A model generated the notes under the pieces. That model was not told the DNA's origin. It did not search any database and saw only the letters and a program-made list of their open reading frames with translations. Of a DNA stretch of 64,000 nt, positions 11,401-21,727 are shown piece after piece; positions within the stretch are counted from its first letter, which is position 1; each line of letters starts with the position of its first letter. The position numbers and the translations under genes were made by a program. This stretch comes from Zelopaecilomyces penicillatus (lineage: Eukaryota; Ascomycota; Sordariomycetes; Hypocreales; Pseudodiploosporaceae): NCBI GenBank assembly GCA_005765155.1, contig VCCP01000004.1:1674001-1738000 (forward strand), given 5' to 3'.

Positions 11401-13752
11401 CTATGAGGGAGATGGTTCCTCTGTGGGCTTGGGTTCTTCAGGCGTTGCTGGAGTTTCCGATTTGATCGTCCTCGTTGGGTCCCATTCACGGATCATTCTT
11501 TCCGGTCTGAAGCGCCCATCTAGACGAACAAGCATATTGTCGGGTTCCCCATCTGGCCCCCGATATCTTCTTAGCTTGACGATATATTCTCCCACCTGGA
11601 AATCCTTGTGTTCACGCCGCGCGTCCTTGCGCTGCTGATGCATCGGGCGATCCATCGTCCGGTATGCTACCTCTAGAGCAGCTGCGAGCGACTTGGTAGG
11701 CTTGTATCCATCACATGTGCTGAGTATAGCCCATTCTGCACCTGCGACTGCGTTGCTACCCCTCAGGACCTTGATTGCTTCCAATTCCTTGCCCATCTTC
11801 TTCGAGAACACTTTGGGTTGAATGTCTCGCCAAAAGGGGTTATGGTGCAGCCCGAGGAAAATTAGACGCATTGTCTTGCGTGCAGACTCTCTTAGCCCGC
11901 GGTCGATGACTCCGTAGAAAAAAGCGACCCCCAACGCGCTTGGGCATTTGGCATTGACGGCGAGGCGGATGATAAGCTGATATGTCCGTTCGTCGGCTTC
12001 GCACTTATAGAGAGGTAGACGAGTAAGGGCCCAGAAGGCTGTGTCCCAGTCCAATGTGGAAACGGCATGTTCAAGAACCAAATTAATGGCACTGATGTCG
12101 ACCATCCGCCCATCTTCTGACTGTCGCTGTATCAGAGATTTGAAGTCGTCGAACCGGCGATTTCCTTCACCGTGGAAACGGAAAAATTCTTTCAGTATGC
12201 AGTTCAAAGTTCCAGCAGTAAACCAGTCCTGTCCATACCGCATTGTCTGTTCTGCCATGAACACATCCAGCTTCTTGCCTCCACGGAAGGCAATATAGGC
12301 ATCATGGGCCGCCATGATTCTCGCAATTCCTCGGCGGGTCGCTGAATCTTCAAAAAAGCCCAGGTCGTACATGGCTACTATAATCTGTCTCCTTTCATCT
12401 TCCCGTTGAACGAGCTCTAGAAAGAGCAGCCAGGTTCGAGCATTCGGGTGAAAGTATCGCGATTCCATCTTGAGCAAAAACTTATGGAAAAAGACAACAT
12501 CACGCTTGGTAACGTAACCCTCAAGCATAACGTTGAACATGTCAGTGTCCAGTGGCATGCCCCATTCCTCGGCTTTGGTGAGCAATCGATCCGCCGAGGC
12601 ACGATGGCCCCCCTTGTGCGCCATGAAGGCCATGGCCATTTTGAGTATTGATGGGGTTATAGAGGCTTTAGCCAACGGATCCATAAATGCTTGCACTATG
12701 AGCCGAACTCTGATTCCGTCCGTATCAATGAATTTTCCATCCTTACGAGGCTGCCTATAGTAGCGCAATGCAAGATGCGGCCTCAATCGACCGCAAACCA
12801 GCGTTGTGACGTAGGACGCAAAAGATTCCTTTGTCCATTCTTTTGGTTTGTGTGTCTGTTCATATGGCTTCTCAATCCAGTAGTTTTGATGCTCCTTGTG
12901 AACCCAGATATTGTCGATATTATCATCTGGCAAGGTGGAGTCACTGTCTGGTGCATCCTCAAGGGCTGGCCAGAGACGCTTCTCCTCGTAGCCGAATGTG
13001 TCCACGTTGCCAAGCTTAAAGACTTCGACATCCTTACAAGCCGCAACTAACTCATCAGCAGCCTTGGCCAAGACCGAGCTTTTCCCGCGAAGCACAATCG
13101 CCGAGGGGTTCTGATGGTCCCCAGAGAGACGTAATTTGGAAATGAGACCAGTCGTCGAGTCCAGGATCTCGACTTTCCTGCTGCCTACTTCGAGGTCCCA
13201 CGACTTGGGAAGCACGATTCTTACAGCTGCCATGTTTGACGTCTCGCTACGTTTTGCCGTCATCCGCTTCAGGAGATTGAACGTCTCCGCCCAATCTGGT
13301 ATCCAGGAACCGTAGTGACGCCATATTGTGTCGAATGCAACCTGAACTCGTGCTGTACTGCGGGCATGCGCCATGCTCTCCTTGGTTGCTTTGGCCGATG
13401 GATAGTCTCTTGCTGTGGGCACGTATGGCGAACCAAGTTTCTTCTCCACTTCGTCTTTGGTCGTCGGGGTGTCCACCTTGAAGGCATCCCTCAGCATCCT
13501 ATTTCTAGCATGATTGGTTTCCACAAGCTCCGTTCGTATCTGTGATCGCAACTCCAGATCAGTCGAGGCACTGGACGGCGATGAATTGGTCGTTAAGCCT
13601 GGCGTTGTAGACTCAAACCGGACTGTTGGAATTGTTGGTAATGCAGGGATCGAGATTCGGGTGCGCCAAGCACAACCTGCAGCCAGGAAAAGACCTGGCG
13701 AACCGATACATCGGGGCCGAGTCCTCCAGATTGACTTGATCCCCTGTGACAT
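11401..13752 (-). CDS. Mitochondrial pentatricopeptide-repeat-like protein
   Basis: Single exon, 783 residues. The N-terminus (MSQGIKSIWRTRPRCIGSPG and on) is Arg-rich and lacks acidic residues, which suits a mitochondrial presequence. The middle part, about residues 360-650, consists of helical pairs with PPR character, for example HRASADRLLTKAEEWGMPLD followed by DMFNVMLEGYVTKRDV. A region near residues 190-250 (VRIVLPKSWDLEVGSRKVEI and SAIVLRGKSSVLAKAADEL) resembles a small RNA-binding alpha/beta fold but I cannot name it. The C-terminus ends in a basic beta-rich part and a Pro/Glu tail. Likely role, inferred: processing, stability or translation of a mitochondrial transcript. No specific gene name is supported. 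The gene converges with the PP2C gene. Confidence 0.7.
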   Translation of the reverse strand: MSQGIKSIWRTRPRCIGSPGLFLAAGCAWRTRISIPALPTIPTVRFESTTPGLTTNSSPSSASTDLELRSQIRTELVETNHARNRMLRDAFKVDTPTTKDEVEKKLGSPYVPTARDYPSAKATKESMAHARSTARVQVAFDTIWRHYGSWIPDWAETFNLLKRMTAKRSETSNMAAVRIVLPKSWDLEVGSRKVEILDSTTGLISKLRLSGDHQNPSAIVLRGKSSVLAKAADELVAACKDVEVFKLGNVDTFGYEEKRLWPALEDAPDSDSTLPDDNIDNIWVHKEHQNYWIEKPYEQTHKPKEWTKESFASYVTTLVCGRLRPHLALRYYRQPRKDGKFIDTDGIRVRLIVQAFMDPLAKASITPSILKMAMAFMAHKGGHRASADRLLTKAEEWGMPLDTDMFNVMLEGYVTKRDVVFFHKFLLKMESRYFHPNARTWLLFLELVQREDERRQIIVAMYDLGFFEDSATRRGIARIMAAHDAYIAFRGGKKLDVFMAEQTMRYGQDWFTAGTLNCILKEFFRFHGEGNRRFDDFKSLIQRQSEDGRMVDISAINLVLEHAVSTLDWDTAFWALTRLPLYKCEADERTYQLIIRLAVNAKCPSALGVAFFYGVIDRGLRESARKTMRLIFLGLHHNPFWRDIQPKVFSKKMGKELEAIKVLRGSNAVAGAEWAILSTCDGYKPTKSLAAALEVAYRTMDRPMHQQRKDARREHKDFQVGEYIVKLRRYRGPDGEPDNMLVRLDGRFRPERMIREWDPTRTIKSETPATPEEPKPTEEPSPS

Positions 13753-14313
13753 TGGTCATGAGATGCGCATGTTCTGTGACGTTGATACTTGGGCGTGACG
13801 ACAGCATGGGGAGTGAAAAGAATGGGCAGGCTCCGCGATAAGACACGATAAGGTCCAAGCTGTTGTCCGATATGTCCCGGGGTGGTGAGGCTACCCTACA
13901 AACTCAGATGCAAGTAAAGTTATCTCATGTTAGGAGACAAGTTCATTATATTATTCCTTCCATATTGTTTTCTTCCATATTATGTGGGATTTCCTACTGT
14001 TTCGATACTCCAATTAGAACGAATGCATCTAAAATACATGAGTTCAGGTTCTTGTCTTGAAGTTTTCAAGAACAGTGACCACCTGAAGCATGAGGAGTGG
14101 CATCAATAAACCAACATACTACGACTTCCGTTTACAAGCAAATACACGCAGTAGATGTTTTATACATCCAGTTAAAATAGCCACCAATTAATGACGTTCA
14201 TGTTGAAAGACATATGAAAACATACTTTAATAATCGTACTGCTCCTAAAAGGGTATACATAAATATGATACAACTCAAGAGGAAGTCCCTCAACAATTCA
14301 ATGATCCGACTCT
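13753..14313 (-). other. Intergenic, upstream of PPR-like gene
   Basis: 560 bp holding the promoter of the PPR-like gene and the 3' region of the Dysf-domain gene, both on the minus strand. The stretch 13915-14300 is AT-rich. No other feature is seen. Confidence 0.5.
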
Positions 14314-15843
14314 TTATTTCCCAGTCGAAGGCAATTTGCCACCATTTGGTGGCAATGGAGCACTTCGATCCAGACCCTGCCATGCATCATGCCATCCTTC
14401 ATTTCCATCCACTGAATATCTCAGTTCGCCGCTTTCAGCCATGTGCTTGATATCACTCCAGTACGCCAACCGGCGAACTTCTTCCTCAGCGTGCTTGATT
14501 GCCCCATCGAGTGCTTCTTTGCGCTCCGTTAATTCTGGCGTAGCACCCATCTCTAGCTCTTGATTTATCTCATCGTGTTTATGCATCAGATGGCATAACA
14601 AGGATCTCCTTGACGCCTGAAATATGAACAGGGACATGATCTCGTGCATCTCATCCTGCAACGAAGCGAGATCTATGCCATGCTCCAGATAATTCTCAAC
14701 AGCCTCTCGTTTTTCGCGGTCGATACGTGCGTGGCGCAGTATATTGATTAAGGTGTCGATGTCGTTTATGTCGGGTTTTTCTTCGTCCCCAGCCGTTGAT
14801 GTCTGGGCCATGCTGGCTTTACTAGGCGCCCCACCACTAGCTATGCTCCCTGCCGATTGGTGACTGTGGTTTGATGCGGCAGCAACTGTGAAGTAATCGG
14901 CATTGAGCATATGCGGGTCGACAGAGAGATCCTCTGGTCTTTTCCGGGCTCTGCGACGAATCCAGGCTCGCCTTCGGACAAATGAGTTCCACCACTTTGG
15001 CCCATGCCATGAGAACTTCTTGGAGTATGCAAACGAGTATTCCCAGCCACCCTCGTCTGTTCCGTCTTGATGATTAATGCGCCATTCGGGCCAAACCCAT
15101 TCCCAGGACGGATCAGGGACCTGGGCAGTGTGAATGGTGGTTGGTGAAACCTTGTGATATGCATTTGCTACAATTACAATGTTAGTGTTTCGAGGGCTTA
15201 AATTGAAGTCATATATGATTGCGTGTCGAGTACTTACTCCACGGAGCGGCATCGAGCCCCCCGAGAGCTGCACCAGAGAATAGGGCAGTTCCACATAGAA
15301 AACCCCCTCGTTCATTCTCGTAAAGAATATCAATCACCGTTTCGCGCGCCTCCTTTGACCTTCTCTTCACGCGATGGCTCTGGTGGTTCTTTTGGACGAG
15401 ATCGGGACTTGGAGCTAGCATTGGTCAGAGGTCAGTAGTCTGATCAAGTAGAGGTTGGAGACAAGATGTTGAGGCAGCATACCTTGGATTTCGATAGATG
15501 GTCGTGACAAGTGTTCAGATGATTCATGGTCAATTTCAGGCGCTCCGACAGATGGTTGGAGAGAAGGACGACTGTTGTCATCGGCATCGTCATCGAAGGG
15601 GCCATTCCCGATATCTTGCTGGCTTTGATGTCTTGAGCCGTTTCCATTCTGCCTCTCTTCGGGGTGCTCCTCTTCAGTAGGTGACAACAGGTTTGTTGAC
15701 GTGCTGGCTGTCAAGACCCCGCCTTCATTGGAGCTCACTGGGCGTGGCGACTGTTGAGCATCGTCGTCGACAAGTGCGATTTCGTGATCGTAGTCGCTCG
15801 GCTGCAAGCCCGCAGCGCGGCGGGAACTCTGCACCCTTAGCAT
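14314..15843 (-). CDS. Peroxin/ferlin (Dysf) domain protein, Mug65/Spo73-like
   Basis: Three exons, 15843-15483, 15414-15238 and 15167-14314, give 463 residues with the frame kept (introns of 68 and 70 nt). Residues 1-120 are disordered and acidic. The second and third exons carry the Dysf N- and C-parts: GGFLCGTALFSGAALGGLD, then a Trp-rich block (DPSWEWVWPEWRIN, DEGGWEYSFAYSKKFSWHG, KWWNSFVRRRAWIRRRARK), which is the signature shared by Pex24-type peroxins, ferlins and TECPR1. The C-terminal 150 residues are helical (repeated Glu/Lys/Arg heptad-like pattern). Related fungal proteins are yeast Spo73, needed for prospore membrane extension, and fission yeast Mug65. A role in membrane contact or membrane shaping is inferred. 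The start at 15843 (MLRVQSSRRAAG) is chosen because the frame upstream has no ATG. Confidence 0.83.
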
Positions 15844-17620
15844 TACCGACCCTGGATGACAAGCATTGCGGTCCAAGAAGACGACTCTAGAGCGATGCGA
15901 GGTGGTTCAAGATGGTGTACACCGGTCGCCTGCTGCGTTTAAGACATTGACAGCCGGGAATCGTATGGCTGTGTCGTTACTTGGCACTTTGCGCTAGACA
16001 CGATGGAAGGTCGGTGCAAATGCAGGAGAAGGGAGCCAGACGAAGATGAAGACGCGTAGTGTCGTGAGCGTGAATCGAGCGAGGCGATAATAATTCGAAA
16101 CAGGGCAAAGTCTACGGGAGTTGAGGTGTGAATGACAGGTGTGAGTTACGATGAAACCATGGACGGTTAGGATAAAGCCGAAGACGATGACCACACGACA
16201 CTGGCAAAAGTACCTAGCATTGGAGTGCTTGGCTGCCTTGACCTGGGCGTAATTGGGGGCGTCAACAGCCACCTATGTTATGCCGTATTCGTGTGTATGG
16301 CTTGTCCACAGCAGGCTGTAATTAATACATTTGCATTAGTAGGCACGCGCTGCTCACATGCTTGATGATACAGCAAAAATGTATCACATCAAGACTAGCT
16401 TTCTTGGAAGAGCTCAGCTTCTCCCTTTAACTGGGGGGAGGCAGTACGGGAGGGCCGCCGTTCAGCATGGACTTTTGGAGTGCCTTGGCTGAGACTCGTG
16501 CGAGAAACTGAGGGCGCTGGCGCAGAGGGCAAAAAAAGCCTGATTTGACCCTTGCCATTACGAAGTAGCCGCCCGTGATGATACCTGGTGGCTTTTCCCT
16601 GGTGGCCTACCTACCTACTTAGCTAAAACTGGGAGAAATGAGCAAAACACAGCAAACTTGGACTTTGTCGAAGCTGCTTCGGCCCGATGATGTAATGTTA
16701 TGGTTCCGGTGCAAAGCGTCCGCCACAGAAATGCGGACGGCACAGGCCATCTATTTGCTTTGATGTCTGGGGGGTCCAATCCAATGCCGTAGAATTATAA
16801 TTACAGTGGGTTTGCTACTAAAAAGTTATAGGCCCCATAGCGGAAGCTGTAGTGGGGTGGTGTGTGTGTGCAGGTACAAACCTCGCAGATGGAAGCTCAT
16901 CTCTGTAGGTTCACACAAATCGATCGGCATATAACGTCCTGTGGGATCTGCTTCGCTAGGGAACAATGGCATCAATACCGACTCTACGGAGTAGAGAAAT
17001 CGTGAATATCCCTCAATTTTACAGTCATGAGAAATGCCACTGAATCCCAAGTAAGTACTAGGTACCTACTTCAGGCACTCTCCGATGGTCATGCAGGCAG
17101 ACCCTACAGTTACCTAGCCCCCGTACTCTATACTCCACCCAGGTAGCTGTGATGCTGGCCCCGCCCTTTTCACCTCAACTACGTCATGTATTGATGCAAT
17201 GGGTTTCCATCGAAAATGCCAGTCCCATGCCATGCTTTGCCAACCTCTCCTACTGGCGCCCCCCCTAGAAAGACACATTTGAGAGGAATGGGCAACGTAA
17301 CGAAAATAGGTATACACACAGCTGTGCGGGGATTTCGGTGGTTAGAGAGAATACATAAATAAAGTTGCAACTGCTTCCCGACCTCGCACTGCATTCAGAC
17401 CCAACCAATCCCTCCGTCTCTGCTTCCCACACTGTAACAGCTGACAACCCAACCAAACACATCCCTCCCCATCTCCAACCCTCTTCTCCTCACTTTCAAA
17501 ACTTCTCCTCATCTTGCTTGCCATAATCTCCTCCATCTAACTCGTCCGCTTCTCTCTCTCCCTCTCCCTCTCACACACACACACCTACACACACGCGCAT
17601 CACACGCACATATCCTCACA
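15844..17620. promoter_or_regulatory. Divergent promoter region, Dysf gene / small membrane protein
   Basis: 1.8 kb between two divergent genes. The segment at 17400-17620 is almost pure C/T/A, leading into the ATG, and reads as a 5' leader. TACC/GGTA palindromic words occur at about 16607-16620 and 17054-17070. No coding sequence is supported. Confidence 0.5.
17551..17597. repeat. CT/CA-rich microsatellite in a 5' leader
   Basis: A (CT)n tract passes into a (CA)n tract just upstream of the ATG at 17621. It is probably transcribed as part of the leader. Confidence 0.85.
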
Positions 17621-18217
17621 ATGTCCAAGTCACGAATGCCATTGGTGCTCGGCCTCGGTGCTGCTGGCGGTATCGGCTATTATCTATACGGCGCAGGCGG
17701 AAATGCAAAGGCTGCTGAGAATAAGTTTGAGAGTATGTTTTCCTTCTTCCTAACCCTCCTGGGCAGGCGTAGCTTGAGAGTATAAACTACACCACCGTCT
17801 TCCTCCCTTTGGTTGGTCATAGTTCTGTCCGCTGACGTACAACCTCCAATCTACTAGGCGACGTCCACAAAGCCTCTGCCAACATCAAATCCAAGCTGCC
17901 GGGAAGCTCCCCCAACGCAGAGAAGGACCTCAAGACGTACGGCGCGGAAGCCGGTGCCAAAGTTGACAAAGCTGTTCGTCTACCCCTCTCTCTTCGCTCT
18001 CCTTTCACCCTTCAAAACTAACCTGAGCTATCCATCTTAATAGTTGGCCGAGGCAGACAGGAAGGCTGCGATAGTCAAGAGCAACGCAGAGGCATATGCC
18101 AAGGATGCCAAAGCTGAGGCTCTCAAGGCCGTAGACAAGTTCGACCAAAAGGTGGAAGAGGGTGCTGCCAAGGCCAAGGGCGGCATCTCAAGCTGGTTCA
18201 GCAGCGGAAACAAATAA
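17621..18217 (+). CDS. Small helical membrane-anchored protein
   Basis: Three exons, 17621-17732, 17858-17973 and 18044-18217, give 133 residues. A short N-terminal Gly/Ala/Leu-rich hydrophobic segment (about residues 7-25) resembles a membrane or organelle anchor. The rest is an Ala/Lys/Glu-rich amphipathic helix region (KVDKALAEADRKAAIVKS and on), which resembles LEA-like or apolipoprotein-like helices. In other fungi similar short proteins are often labelled 'calcofluor white hypersensitive protein', but I treat this name as inherited and unproven. The donor of intron 2 (GTTCGT) is non-standard. The frame is kept through both junctions, which supports the model. The function is unknown. 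Confidence 0.72.
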
Positions 18218-18582
18218 ATAACGAATATCGAGACGCATGATAACTAATATCTCGTCTGTTGATGAGTTTAACTGCACCTTTGCGGGCAATGTTTGGGGAA
18301 ATAAGCACAGGAATGCGATGATGAATACGGTCAACAGGGGAAAAAGTCTCCCTCTTGTTTTTTCTTTACCGTTTGTATTATGGACAGGAACCAAATTAAT
18401 TCGTATTGATAAGACATGCGCCTGAGTGCTCTTCTCCTCCAAATCCATTGTGAAATCCTAACCTTCCATACCTAAATACCTCAGTCTGTCTCGAGAGGCA
18501 TATAGCGAAAACGCAACCCAAGAATAATGATTTGAGACTCCTTCTATAATTTACATTGTTCTTCTGCTTAGATCTCTTTCTT
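18218..18582. other. Convergent 3' region
   Basis: 365 bp between the stop codons of two convergent genes. It should hold both 3' UTRs. No other feature is seen. Confidence 0.5.
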
Positions 18583-21378
18583 TCACTGCTCCAACTCTGC
18601 TGCTACAAGCTTAAGCACCTCCTCCACGCCCTTCTTCGCATTCTTTGGATCCTTGGCTACTGCCTGCCACGCCTCACCGTGCCGTGGCTCGTTGAGAACA
18701 CATTTGATTACTACATCAGCCCTCTTCTCCTCAGTACCGTGCTGGCACAGAAACCGGTAGTACCAAGCCCAGCTGTCGCCGCGATCGCTATCAAGCACAA
18801 GTGCCTTTTCGAACCAGCTCTGTGCCTTTTCCAGCTTGCGGTCGCCCCAGAAGATGCGCGCCACGGCCACAAACAGCGTCGCGTCGCTGTCTACCTTTTT
18901 GATGGCCTCGAGGCTGCGAGGCTTGCGTTGCGTCCGTGGCTCGAGATGCCAGATCTGCTCGACCCACAGCAGGCCGCTCTTGGGCACCTCCTGCAATGCC
19001 TTGGCCATGAGGGACTTGGCCTGCGCCATGTTACCGGCTCGGCGCTCTAGCCGGACCGACTCGCACCAGAGCTCCGGGTTTTTCGGAACCGCAAGACGGG
19101 CCCGATCCAGCACGGACCGTGCCTTGACTGTCAGGCCTGACCTCTCCTCTAGGCGGGAGTAGAGCAACCACAGGGGCACTGATCTAGAAACAGCCTTGAC
19201 ACCAGTGCCATAGGCTTCTCTGGCCTGACCCGCCTTGCCAACATCCTCGTAGATTTGGCCCTTGAGCATCCAGAGCTTTGCTGCTGCGGGGAATAGCTGC
19301 AGAGCCTGTAGCACCAGATCTAGAGCTGTCTCGACGTTGCCCAGCACCCGTTCGAAGACCACGCTCTTCATCCAGACGCGGTCTGTCGGCGCCTGCTCCC
19401 GTGCAATCTCCAAAAGCTTGCGGGCCTGCTCTTCGTTGCCGTTTGCCGACTCCAGTTTGACGGCAGCCAGCCAGATGTCTTCGTTGTTGGGGTTTTGGTT
19501 GAAAGCCCTTTTCAGCACCAGCCTGGCGTTGTCCACATCACCGGACTGCCACTTCTCCTTGGCAAGCATCATCCAGAGATCCTCGCTCTTGGGGCACGCC
19601 TCCACCGCCTTTTCCAACACTTGCCAGAGCGACTCCCGCGTTCCATGATTCCGTTCCAGGTCTGCCGCGGCCATCCACATCGTCCGGCTGTTGATAAAGA
19701 CTCGTAGCGCGTAGGCGAAAATGGCCCTTGCTGTCTCATATTTACCCCTGTTGATGCTAGCCCTGGCATCTTCCATCCAAGTATCCTTTCGATCATCGTC
19801 CTCGTCAAGGCTAAAACCCAGAGTCTCATGAATGATGTTCTGACAAGTGATGACAGCCCCTTCTTCCTCACATTTTTCAGCTTCGCCAATCCACTCCTCG
19901 CGCTTCGGCATAGCAGATTCCTTGACCAGAACCTGGATTGCACGCTTCATAATAACGTTCTTCTGCCCCTGACCAAGCTGCTCTTGTAATCGTGCGGCAG
20001 CAATCCAGATCTCGTGAGAAGTGGGCACAGCTTTTCGAGCCCTATTCAGCACCTTTTGTGCGTTTTCGGGTGTTTCTAGTCGAGCCAGGGCCAGCCACAG
20101 ATCAACTGAGAGTGGAATGAGCTCTGTCGCTTTTGCCAAGAGCAGCTTCGCGTTGTCTGGGTCTTCTTCCAGGTTGACAGCTTCTTTCCACAGACCCTCT
20201 GATTCCGGAATATGATCGAGTGCCTGTCGAATAACTCTCTTCTTATTGTTGGGAATATTCTCAAGTCGCATAGCCTCAACCCACAGCCTGACTGACCGAT
20301 TGTTAGCTTCGATAGCTCTTCGCGCGATAATCTTCGCATTTGGTGATTCGTGATTGAGTCGGATATTCTCCAGCCAAGCATCTTCACTCTTCGGGCACCT
20401 CGTGCAGCCTTGATCGATAGTCTTTCGTGCGGAGACGATCTTGCCGGCAAGCTCTTCTAATCTAGCTGCAGCGATCCACCCCAACGCATTATTGGGATTT
20501 GTTTTGACCACAGACTGCAAGAGCTCGCGAACACGGTTGATATCTCCGACTTGAGCTTGTGACTCGTTCATCTGCATCTTGTTTAGACTTGTGATGTAAC
20601 CCTGTGGATCGATAGTCGACGAGGTTCCAGCAACTGAGTCGGTGCCCGCACTCTGTGATGCCTGTTCGAGCCTGGATTTCAGCACCTTGTCGCGAGCTGC
20701 ACCGATCTTGGCGAAATTGGTCATCGTTCCGTCGGATGCGTCCGCATTGCTTGATCCCGCCCCGTCGTCGGCCACGGTGGTTCCCATTTCGCCTGCAGAA
20801 CCTGCTGCCGCCAGCACACTATCCGGTACTGCGTAGAACCGCTGCCGTAGAGCCTGCTTGCTCCGCCGGTTTTTGCCCGTCAAATCTCCCACCTCGGGTA
20901 AGTTGGCCCAGTCATCGTCTGAAACTGTCGCGAGTGCGCGTTTGAGGTCTGAAAACTGCTGCTGGATCTTGGGGTTGTTCCTCTCGTATTCATCTCGCTC
21001 AGCATTCTCACGCGCCTCACGTTGTCGTTTCCGCCTGTCCATGCGCTCGTCTACCCAATCCCATATCCTATCCGCCTCCTCATCGTCCTTGTCGTAAACA
21101 CCCCCAGCGAATAGTCCAACCTCGTTGTCCGGGTCTTGGTAGCGTTCATCGTCGGCCGTCTCCTCCTCCTCTTCCTTCCCCTTTCCCTTTTTCCCATCAG
21201 GTACAATGCCAAGCTGGGCGGCGCGCTTTGCTAGAGCCTCCTTGATCTGGTCTTCGCTGGGACCATCACGGGCAGGACCAAGATCTGATCGAGTGGTGAA
21301 TCCGGTTGCACCTCGACCCAGACCTGCGACGTAATTTTCTGGAGCCGGCTGGCTCAGAAAATCACGTCGAGTAGTCAT
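18583..21378 (-). CDS. PRP6: Pre-mRNA splicing factor Prp6/Prp1 (U4/U6.U5 tri-snRNP)
   Basis: Single exon, 931 residues, the full length of the family. Residues about 1-160 are the PRP1 N-terminal domain, with RRDFLSQPAPENYVAGLGRGATGFTTRSD and the DEEADRIWDWVDERM segment; this end contacts Prp8, Brr2 and the U4/U6 parts in the tri-snRNP. From about residue 285 to the C-terminus the protein is built of HAT/TPR-like repeats of about 34 residues. Each has the W...A.LE and P.....W pattern (NALGWIAAARLEELAG, SVRLWVEAMRLENIPN, SVDLWLALARLETPEN, NPELWCESVRLERRAG). It acts in the nucleus in tri-snRNP assembly. It shares a 349-bp promoter region with DIM1, transcribed the other way. The absence of introns in a splicing factor of this size is notable but not rare. 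Confidence 0.96.
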   Translation of the reverse strand: MTTRRDFLSQPAPENYVAGLGRGATGFTTRSDLGPARDGPSEDQIKEALAKRAAQLGIVPDGKKGKGKEEEEETADDERYQDPDNEVGLFAGGVYDKDDEEADRIWDWVDERMDRRKRQREARENAERDEYERNNPKIQQQFSDLKRALATVSDDDWANLPEVGDLTGKNRRSKQALRQRFYAVPDSVLAAAGSAGEMGTTVADDGAGSSNADASDGTMTNFAKIGAARDKVLKSRLEQASQSAGTDSVAGTSSTIDPQGYITSLNKMQMNESQAQVGDINRVRELLQSVVKTNPNNALGWIAAARLEELAGKIVSARKTIDQGCTRCPKSEDAWLENIRLNHESPNAKIIARRAIEANNRSVRLWVEAMRLENIPNNKKRVIRQALDHIPESEGLWKEAVNLEEDPDNAKLLLAKATELIPLSVDLWLALARLETPENAQKVLNRARKAVPTSHEIWIAAARLQEQLGQGQKNVIMKRAIQVLVKESAMPKREEWIGEAEKCEEEGAVITCQNIIHETLGFSLDEDDDRKDTWMEDARASINRGKYETARAIFAYALRVFINSRTMWMAAADLERNHGTRESLWQVLEKAVEACPKSEDLWMMLAKEKWQSGDVDNARLVLKRAFNQNPNNEDIWLAAVKLESANGNEEQARKLLEIAREQAPTDRVWMKSVVFERVLGNVETALDLVLQALQLFPAAAKLWMLKGQIYEDVGKAGQAREAYGTGVKAVSRSVPLWLLYSRLEERSGLTVKARSVLDRARLAVPKNPELWCESVRLERRAGNMAQAKSLMAKALQEVPKSGLLWVEQIWHLEPRTQRKPRSLEAIKKVDSDATLFVAVARIFWGDRKLEKAQSWFEKALVLDSDRGDSWAWYYRFLCQHGTEEKRADVVIKCVLNEPRHGEAWQAVAKDPKNAKKGVEEVLKLVAAELEQ

Positions 21379-21727
21379 ATTGGCGACGAAGCTCCGTCTG
21401 TGGTGCTGATGAGGGTGGGGGATAATGGATTGGAGCTTTTGCAGAAGTCAGGGTCGCGAAATGCTCGTCGAAGCTTGTTGATGCCTATCATGCGTACGAA
21501 TGTTTTGGTACACGGTGAAAGTAGGACTGATGCCCATACTAGCTTACAAAGTCTATAGCTAAGGAACTAACGCCATTCTAACATTCGCACATGTCTCACA
21601 ATGTCCTGCACCCGCCACTTTTCTTATCGATAGCGCCACCACCCGCAAAAAAAAGTTTCCCACACCACCATCACCGCCCCTCCTCCACCACACGACAAGT
21701 CGCCTCGAACAAACAATAGCGACGACC
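21379..21727. promoter_or_regulatory. Bidirectional promoter PRP6 / DIM1
   Basis: 349 bp lie between the two start codons, so both promoters must be compact or shared. The DIM1-side leader (21580-21727) is C/A-rich. No motif can be assigned with confidence. Confidence 0.6.
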
